A stretch of 11,226 nt of DNA from an uncultured Phascolarctobacterium sp. (lineage in GTDB: Bacteria > Bacillota > Negativicutes > Acidaminococcales > Acidaminococcaceae). The stretch lies in assembly GCF_934190775.1 (NCBI RefSeq), contig NZ_CAKPTG010000031.1, positions 1-11,226 on the forward strand, read 5' to 3'. The translations under genes and the position numbers were made by a program. The notes below the pieces were generated by a model. The model made no database searches and was not told the origin of the DNA. It saw only the letters and a list, made by a program, of their open reading frames with translations. Positions within the stretch are counted from its first letter, which is position 1. Every line of letters begins with the position of its first letter. Of this stretch, positions 6,836 to 11,226 are shown in pieces.

Positions 6836-7052
6836 GTAAGTGATATATCCTTCCGCTCAGAAAAATTTTCCTATGTCCGTAGGACATAACGCAAATTTCG
6901 TGTGGAACCAGGACGAAGTGCCGCAAAACTCGCGCTATGCAAAGAGTTTTTTCTATATAAGTCAGGCATAGCGCTCAAACAGTTGCGACACTTCTATGGT
7001 TCAAGACACTTATTTGCTAAAATTTTTATTCGCTGCACGATATATCACTTAC
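6836..7052. mobile_element. MITE-like long imperfect palindrome
   Basis: The element is bounded by perfect 14-bp terminal inverted repeats, GTAAGTGATATATC at 6836-6849 and its complement at 7039-7052. Complementarity continues inwards through AAAAATTTT, GCAAAT, a GGAACCA/TGGTTC block, GAAGTG/CACTTC and CGCAA/TTGCG. It ends in a perfect 9-bp inner stem, GCGCTATGC (6932-6940) with GCATAGCGC (6966-6974), around a 25-nt AT-rich loop. The left arm carries an extra hairpin (TATGTCC 6872-6878 with GGACATA 6882-6888) that the right arm lacks. There is no coding capacity. I see no clear target-site duplication. It fits a non-autonomous element or a decayed palindromic repeat; I do not recognise the family. 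It fills most of the pnp-dut gap and would fold into one large hairpin in RNA. Confidence 0.7.
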
Positions 7053-7072
7053 TCATGCTTGGTTTTTGACGA

Positions 7073-7128
7073 ACCCTCTTGCCTGCCCATTGGGGAAGGT
7101 GCCGAGCATAGCGAGGCGGAAGGGGGTT
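7073..7128. repeat. Dispersed palindromic intergenic repeat, copy 2
   Basis: Bases 7081-7126 match 79-124 at 41 of 46 positions. Here the flanks also pair imperfectly: AACCC at 7074-7078 against GGGTT at 7124-7128, and CTTGCC against GGCGGAAG. The copy ends 8 nt before the dut AGGAGG, much as copy 1 stops shortly before larE. It follows the MITE-like palindrome by about 20 nt. Confidence 0.75.
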
Positions 7129-7148
7129 ATAGAATAGGAGGGTTACTA

Positions 7149-7604
7149 ATGAAAACACGTGGTTTTGAAAAGGTTGCCAAGTATATGCAGGTAGAGTTCC
7201 CCATGCCGGAGCGCAAGACGCAGTTCAGCGCCGGCTATGATATCAGCGCAGCGGAGGAGGTTGTGCTGGAGCCGGGCAAGATTGTGCTGGTGCCGACGGG
7301 CGTGAAGGCTTATATGCAGGCTGGTGAGTTCCTAGGTCTGCATATCCGCAGCAGCATGGCTGTAAAGAAGCATCTGATGCTCGTGAACAACGTGGGCATT
7401 ATCGATGCGGATTATTATAACAATGCAGATAACGAAGGTCATATCATGGTGGCACTGCTGAATATGGGCAGTGAGGCTGTGACGATTCCGCAGGGAGAAC
7501 GCATTGCGCAGGGCATTTTCTACAACTATCTGACCGTTGACGATGACGATAAGGTGGAGAAGGCTGTACGTGCAGGCGGCTTCGGCAGCACGGGAAAGAA
7601 TTAA
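7149..7604 (+). CDS. dut: dUTP diphosphatase (dUTPase)
   Basis: This enzyme hydrolyses dUTP to dUMP and diphosphate, keeping uracil out of DNA and feeding dTMP synthesis. The 151 residues fit the trimeric dUTPase fold, and all five motifs are visible. Motif 1 is AGYDI (28-32). Motif 2 is HIRSSMA (65-71). Motif 3 is VGIIDADYYNN (82-92) with the presumed catalytic Asp86. Motif 4 is GERIAQ (116-121). Motif 5 is the P-loop-like RAGGFGSTG (141-149). Motif 3 is followed by ADNEGHI instead of the commoner short RGE turn, a form I recall from clostridial and phage dUTPases. The frame is open upstream to an ATG at 6996, but that start lies in the palindromic element. The ATG at 7149 has AGGAGG (7136-7141) 7 nt upstream and is clearly preferred. 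The beta-barrel gene follows after 14 nt. Confidence 0.92.
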   Translation: MKTRGFEKVAKYMQVEFPMPERKTQFSAGYDISAAEEVVLEPGKIVLVPTGVKAYMQAGEFLGLHIRSSMAVKKHLMLVNNVGIIDADYYNNADNEGHIMVALLNMGSEAVTIPQGERIAQGIFYNYLTVDDDDKVEKAVRAGGFGSTGKN

Positions 7605-7618
7605 AGGAAGAAAGCATT

Positions 7619-8611
7619 ATGAAACAAAACTACCAAATTTTTACAGCAGTACTTTTGGCTTCCATGAGCCTTGCAGCAGCTGCTCAGGCTGATGATTTTG
7701 CTGATGCTCAGCTGCTACAAACGTCGCAGCTAGTGCAGGCGCAGCGTTCGACAGCGATGCAACGCTACGCAGGCGGACGCTTGCAGGCTATCTGGAATCC
7801 GCAGGTGAAGCACAATGATGTGGACTGGTGGCTGCGTTCCTTTAGTGAATGGGAGAGCTATTACGATGATGCTGTAAGTGGCAAAAGCCGTTCTGTAGCT
7901 GCCGGTATGGATATGAATACGGGCAAGGAGACGCGCACCGGTATTTATGGCATGTATAATCATACGGAGCTTAGCGGCGGCGGCGCCGAGGCCTTGCAGC
8001 AGGACTGGCGCATTGGTGCGTACATGGGTAAGCAGCACGGAGCTGTGCAGCAATATGGTTATGTGAACTATGGTAAGCTGGGCAATCATTTTAATAGTCC
8101 TTGGGATGACGTAAAGTATCGCGGTCAGATTGTAGAGCTGGGCGGCGAATATAAGTATGATTTGCATCATGATGATGGCAAGACATATCATGTTTCGCCC
8201 TATGTGAATGTGCAGGCTTCACGCTATATGCAAAAGAGCTACCGTCAAGCTGTTCAGCATGATGATGGGAATGTATATGAGTTTGTACACCCTTCTATAA
8301 ACAATAATTATCTGGCCGGGGAGACTGGTGTAGAGCTGCGGCGTGAGCTGCAAAACGGTAATTACGCTGTTCGCCTTGGCTATAAGCGGGTGTTTGCGGG
8401 TGAGGCGCCTGAGTATGGTTACACATTGGAAGGTCAGCCTGAAGCCGGGCAGCACTACTCGTATGATATCGACAAGGATTATCTGCATCTGACGCTGGGC
8501 GGAACGCTGAAGCTGACGAAAAACCTTTCTGCGACGGCGGAGGGCGGCTGGCTCGAAGGCAGGCATGACCGTGAGCTGATGGCGGACGTGAAGCTGAACT
8601 GGGCTTTTTGA
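7619..8611 (+). CDS. Autotransporter-type outer-membrane beta-barrel protein without passenger
   Basis: This 330-residue protein has a clear Sec signal peptide: basic start, hydrophobic core (about 7-22) and AQA before a likely cut after residue 24. The mature part alternates polar and aromatic residues with many Gly and Tyr. Repeated segments such as TRTGIYGMYNHTEL, DWRIGAYMGKQHG, QYGYVNYGKLGNHF, YLAGETGVELRREL and DYLHLTLGGTLKL look like amphipathic barrel strands. The last residue is Phe, after MADVKLNWA, the classical C-terminal signal for outer-membrane barrel assembly. Size and style match the C-terminal beta-domain of autotransporters, but only about 60 residues precede the barrel, so no large secreted passenger exists. 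Its role is unknown; a porin-like or adhesive barrel is possible. AGGAAG (7605-7610) lies 8 nt before the ATG. It sits 14 nt behind dut, with no functional link evident. Confidence 0.82.
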   Translation: MKQNYQIFTAVLLASMSLAAAAQADDFADAQLLQTSQLVQAQRSTAMQRYAGGRLQAIWNPQVKHNDVDWWLRSFSEWESYYDDAVSGKSRSVAAGMDMNTGKETRTGIYGMYNHTELSGGGAEALQQDWRIGAYMGKQHGAVQQYGYVNYGKLGNHFNSPWDDVKYRGQIVELGGEYKYDLHHDDGKTYHVSPYVNVQASRYMQKSYRQAVQHDDGNVYEFVHPSINNNYLAGETGVELRRELQNGNYAVRLGYKRVFAGEAPEYGYTLEGQPEAGQHYSYDIDKDYLHLTLGGTLKLTKNLSATAEGGWLEGRHDRELMADVKLNWAF

Positions 8612-8647
8612 TGTGAAGTGAGACTTTTCTTTTGGCTATGCTCAATG

Positions 8648-8681
8648 CTACTACCGTTAGGTAGTAGTAAACCTGGTTTTT
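8648..8681 (+). terminator. Hairpin after the beta-barrel gene, possible terminator
   Basis: CTACTACC (8648-8655) and GGTAGTAG (8660-8667) form a perfect 8-bp stem with a GTTA loop, 37 nt after the stop codon. The T run (8677-8681) is about 10 nt past the stem, farther than in a standard intrinsic terminator. It may be a weak terminator or a 3'-end stabilising stem. Confidence 0.5.
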
Positions 8682-8731
8682 GTAACATCCTTACATATTG
8701 AGCTTTTAAAAAGTCTGCGGAATTTTATTCA

Positions 8732-8760
8732 TTGACAAATACCTATGAGGGTAATATCCT
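8732..8760 (+). promoter_or_regulatory. Orphan promoter-like site
   Basis: A perfect -35 hexamer, TTGACA (8732-8737), is followed at 17 bp by TATCCT (8755-8760), which matches four of six -10 bases. The spacer holds TACC...GGTA as a short inverted repeat (8740-8743 and 8749-8752), which could bind a repressor. No ORF follows. The predicted transcript would begin near 8766 and run into the hairpin at 8785-8828. Confidence 0.45.
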
Positions 8761-8784
8761 ATCTTTGACAGTTTAATAAGGGTA

Positions 8785-8828
8785 AAAGGCTCGGAAAGCG
8801 CATGGTTACTGCGTTTTTTCGAGCCTTT
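8785..8828 (+). ncRNA. Strong 44-nt hairpin, candidate small RNA or terminator
   Basis: AAAGGCTCG (8785-8793) pairs perfectly with CGAGCCTTT (8820-8828). Pairing continues inwards as G-T, three A-T and G-T, then one bulged T, then CGCA (8799-8802) with TGCG (8810-8813). The loop is TGGTTAC, giving about 18 paired positions. It may be the true terminator of the dut unit, although few T follow on the + strand. It may instead be the body of a short RNA started from the promoter-like site just upstream. Sequence alone does not decide. Confidence 0.5.
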
Positions 8829-9061
8829 CATGCTTGAAATTGTGAGTGCTTTTTACAGCTTTTTTGTGAGCATAAAAATTTTTTCCTATCTTTTTTGCTA
8901 ATAATTTGGTAGTCAGTACGAAAACCAAAAGCTTTATGCAAACTATCTGTCAGGTCAGTACGTGTACAGCTTGGAATAAAACCTTAAAAAGAATTCTGTC
9001 ATTGCGTTTGGAGAGAGAAGAACTGTTTTTATATAGCTTTGCTTAGAGCTTCGGTTAAAAG
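8829..9061. other. AT-rich intergenic region without a recognised gene
   Basis: I find no ORF with a ribosome binding site, no tRNA-like fold and no mobile element here. Visible details are TTTGGT (8905-8910) facing ACCAAA (8924-8929) as an inverted repeat, and a 9-bp direct repeat GTCAGTACG at 8912-8920 and 8954-8962. Both may be chance. The whole gap from 8612 to 9157 is long for this compact window, so it may hold regulatory sites or an unrecognised RNA. Confidence 0.5.
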
Positions 9062-9079
9062 TGTAAATAGTTTACAATT
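9056..9079. promoter_or_regulatory. Palindromic operator-like site upstream of tkt
   Basis: TGTAAA-TAG-TTTACA (9062-9076) is a perfect 6-3-6 inverted repeat. After one mismatch the symmetry continues as AAAA on the left and TTTT on the right. It ends 17 nt before the tkt -35 box, so it is centred near position -58 relative to a start near 9128. A second, shorter TGT-AG-ACA (9092-9099) overlaps the -35. The form fits a dimeric transcription factor; I cannot name which one. Confidence 0.5.
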
Positions 9080-9093
9080 TTAACGAAAAAGTG

Positions 9094-9121
9094 TAGACAA
9101 TATAGGGAAATATGATATAAT
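9094..9121 (+). promoter_or_regulatory. tkt promoter
   Basis: TAGACA (9094-9099, five of six matches) and TATAAT (9116-9121, perfect) are separated by 16 bp. TGA before the -10 makes it an extended -10 element. Transcription should start near 9128, leaving a leader of about 30 nt with GGAGG at 9145-9149. Confidence 0.8.
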
Positions 9122-9157
9122 TAATTTAGATAATTTTGGTAAATGGAGGTTTTCTCG

Positions 9158-11140
9158 ATGCAGAAAATTGATCAGGCATGTGTAAACACCCTTCGCTTTT
9201 TGGCAGCAGACCAGGTAGAAAAGGCTAAATCCGGCCATCCTGGCTTCCCTCTGGGTACAGCTCCTTTGATGTACACTATTTGGGACCGCTTTATGAATTA
9301 TAACCCGGCTGATCCGCAATGGTTCAACCGCGATCGTTTCATCCTTTCTCCGGGTCACGGCAGCGCTTTGCTTTATGCTATGCTGCACCTGGCAGGCTAT
9401 GACCTGTCCCTGGACGAGCTGAAAAACTTCCGTCAATGGGGCAGCAAGACTCCGGGCCATCCGGAATTCGGCCTGACTCCTGGCGTTGACGTATCCACTG
9501 GTCCTCTGGGCCACGGCTTTGCTATGGGCGTTGGCTTTGCTATTGCAGAAGCTATGCTGGGCGCAAAGTACAACAAACCTGATTTCCCGGTTGTTGATCA
9601 CTACACCTTTGGTCTGACCTCTGATGGTGACCTGATGGAGGGCGTTTCCTGCGAGGCTGCTTCTCTGGCTGGCACCCTGGGCCTGGGCAAATTGATTTAC
9701 TTATATGATGACAATAAAATTACTATCGAAGGCAGCACCGATATTGCCTTCACTGAGGATGTTGAAGCTCGCTTCAAAGCTTATGGCTGGCAGGTTCTGC
9801 GCGTAGAGAGCAGTGAGGATGTTGACGCTATGCAGGCAGCTATCGAAGAAGCTAAGGCTGATACCATGCATCCTTCTCTGATTATTGTACGCACTCACAT
9901 CGGCTTCGGCAGCCCGAAACAGGACAGCCCGTCCTGCCATGGCGAGCCGCTAGGCGGCGAAGCACTGGCAGCTACTAAAGAAAAAGCCGGCTGGCCGCAG
10001 GAAATGTTCTATGTACCTGCTGAGGTTAAAGAACATTTTGCTGCTAAGCTGGATGGCTGCGCTGCAAATGAAGCTGCCTGGAAGGCTTTGATGGATGACT
10101 ATAAGATGGTTTATCCTGAGCTGGCTAAAGAGCTGGAAGACCGCATTGCCGGCAACTCCATGGTTAATCTGACTGCTCTGGAAGCAATCTTCAAGGATAC
10201 CGTTAAAAACGCTACCCGCGAAGCAAGCGGCGATATTATCCAGGTTCTGGCTGCACAGCTGCCGGAGCTGGTTGGCGGCAGTGCTGACCTTGGTCCTTCC
10301 AACAAAACTATCATGAAAACCGGCGGTTACTTTTCCAAGCTGGATAGAACCGGCCGCAACATTCACTTCGGCGTTCGCGAGCACGCTATGGGTACCGTTC
10401 TGAACGGTATTTCCCTGCATGGCGGCTTCATTCCCTTTGGCGGCACCTTCCTGGTATTTGCTGACTTCCTGCGTCCGACCATCCGTATGGCTGCACTCAT
10501 GGGCATTCAGTCCGTATTCGTACTGACTCACGACAGCATTGCATTGGGCGAAGATGGTCCTACTCATCAGCCGATTGAAACCACTATGGCATTGCGTCTG
10601 ATTCCGAACGTAAGCGTTATCCGTCCGGCTGACGCTCTGGAAACTGCTACCGCATGGCAACAGGCTTGCCTGAACAAGCATAAGCCGACCTGCCTGCTGC
10701 TGAGCCGTCAAAAATTGACCGTTCTGCACGATTATGCAGCAACCATCCATGAGAACGCTCATAAGGGCGCTTATGTACTGAGCCCGGCTAAGAGCGAGGC
10801 TAAGGCTGTTCTGATCGGCACCGGCAGTGAAGTACATTTGGCACTGGCTGCACAGGCTAAGCTGGCTGAAGAGGGCATTGACGTTAGCGTTGTATCTATG
10901 CCTTGCTGGGATGCTTTTGATGCTCAAAGCGATGAGTACAAGGAAAGCGTTCTGCCTGCAGGCGTAACTAAATTTGCTGTGGAAGCTGGCGTGCCTTATG
11001 GCTGGAGCCGCTACACCGGCACTGAAAAGAATGTTCTGGGCATTACCACCTTCGGCGCTTCTGCACCTGGCGATGTAATGATGGAAAAATACGGCTTTAC
11101 TGTTGAAAACCTGGTTGCAAAGGTTAAAGCAGCGCTGTAA
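9158..11140 (+). CDS. tkt: Transketolase
   Basis: Transketolase moves two-carbon ketol units between sugar phosphates in the non-oxidative pentose phosphate pathway, using thiamine diphosphate (ThDP) and a divalent metal. The 660 residues form the full-length enzyme, not the split two-gene type. Visible signatures are SGHPG (25-29), LSPGHGSALLY (63-73) and GPLGHG (115-120). The ThDP-binding motif runs from GDLMEG (157-162) to DDN (184-186). THIGFGSPKQDS (246-257), the catalytic Glu408 in REHAMG (407-412) and DGPTHQP (466-472) follow. GPLGHG replaces the commoner GPLGQG. I chose the ATG at 9158 because GGAGG (9145-9149) lies 8 nt upstream; the in-frame ATG at 9143 would overlap that site. The gene has its own promoter and highly expressed codon choice. 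No terminator is visible before the window ends. Confidence 0.97.
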   Translation: MQKIDQACVNTLRFLAADQVEKAKSGHPGFPLGTAPLMYTIWDRFMNYNPADPQWFNRDRFILSPGHGSALLYAMLHLAGYDLSLDELKNFRQWGSKTPGHPEFGLTPGVDVSTGPLGHGFAMGVGFAIAEAMLGAKYNKPDFPVVDHYTFGLTSDGDLMEGVSCEAASLAGTLGLGKLIYLYDDNKITIEGSTDIAFTEDVEARFKAYGWQVLRVESSEDVDAMQAAIEEAKADTMHPSLIIVRTHIGFGSPKQDSPSCHGEPLGGEALAATKEKAGWPQEMFYVPAEVKEHFAAKLDGCAANEAAWKALMDDYKMVYPELAKELEDRIAGNSMVNLTALEAIFKDTVKNATREASGDIIQVLAAQLPELVGGSADLGPSNKTIMKTGGYFSKLDRTGRNIHFGVREHAMGTVLNGISLHGGFIPFGGTFLVFADFLRPTIRMAALMGIQSVFVLTHDSIALGEDGPTHQPIETTMALRLIPNVSVIRPADALETATAWQQACLNKHKPTCLLLSRQKLTVLHDYAATIHENAHKGAYVLSPAKSEAKAVLIGTGSEVHLALAAQAKLAEEGIDVSVVSMPCWDAFDAQSDEYKESVLPAGVTKFAVEAGVPYGWSRYTGTEKNVLGITTFGASAPGDVMMEKYGFTVENLVAKVKAAL

Positions 11141-11155
11141 GCATAAGTTAAAACT

Positions 11156-11226
11156 GGTTCTTTGTCAAGTTTTGGGGTTTTTAATAATTTAGCACCCTGA
11201 AATCTGTAAAATTACTCTTTACAACT
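11156..11226. mobile_element. Possible left end of an ISL3-type insertion sequence (cut by window end)
   Basis: From 11156 the sequence reads GGTTCTTTGTCAAG and then GGGGTTTTTAATA. A GG-T/C-TCTTTGTCAA start resembles the terminal inverted repeats I recall for ISL3-family elements. It lies 15 nt after the tkt stop, next to the AT-rich TTAAAACT, which would suit such an element's target preference. No transposase is visible, as the window ends after 71 bases. This is recollection only. Confidence 0.3.

Noticed and set aside
6996..7148. N-terminal extension of dUTPase from an upstream ATG
   Set aside because: It lies inside the palindromic element and the dispersed repeat, has no ribosome binding site, and would translate repeat DNA. 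The ATG at 7149 has AGGAGG and starts a normal-length dUTPase.
8912..8962. Direct repeats GTCAGTACG
   Set aside because: Nine bases repeated once in a long AT-rich gap are not convincing as iterons or attachment sites without further copies.

Overview
The window looks like a chromosomal segment from a diderm Firmicute, probably a gut Negativicute of the Phascolarctobacterium/Acidaminococcus kind. Two things suggest this. The ribosome binding sites are strong and Firmicute-like (AGGAGG, 6-9 nt from the start). There is also an exported outer-membrane beta-barrel protein with a cleavable signal peptide and a terminal phenylalanine, which a monoderm would not have. The assignment is an inference from gene style, not from a marker gene. 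All genes found are on the + strand.

Layout. Bases 1-166 hold non-coding dispersed palindromic repeats. Bases 167-2465 carry larE and larC, two of the three known genes for the nickel-pincer nucleotide (NPN) cofactor of lactate racemase-type enzymes. larC is split into two frames, joined through a nine-A run that forms an A_AAA_AAA slippery heptamer. This indicates a programmed -1 frameshift giving a LarC of about 465 residues. The first part carries a His-rich, probably nickel-binding, insert. Bases 2463-4486 are a two-gene unit with its own extended -10 promoter: an unrecognised 514-residue soluble protein and a small zinc-ribbon membrane protein, closed by a GC-rich terminator. Bases 4674-6761 encode polynucleotide phosphorylase (pnp), followed by a textbook terminator. 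Bases 6836-7052 form a long imperfect palindrome that resembles a MITE. A second copy of the dispersed repeat follows directly, and then a dUTPase gene (dut) with the beta-barrel gene 14 nt behind it. Bases 8612-9157 are a long intergenic region with a hairpin after the barrel gene, a promoter-like site leading into a strong 44-nt hairpin, and a palindromic operator-like site upstream of an extended -10 promoter. That promoter drives transketolase (tkt, 9158-11140). The last 70 bases may be the left end of an ISL3-type insertion sequence.

How the genes work together. LarE supplies sulfur and LarC inserts nickel into the same nucleotide precursor. LarB, which makes that precursor, and LarA, a user of the cofactor, are not in this window. 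pnp and tkt are housekeeping genes, and their codon choice looks like that of highly expressed genes (many CGT, GCT, CTG, ACC). The lar genes and the 2518-4486 unit look less biased. The most notable signals are the larC recoding site, the large palindrome in front of dut, and the unexplained structured region between the barrel gene and tkt.
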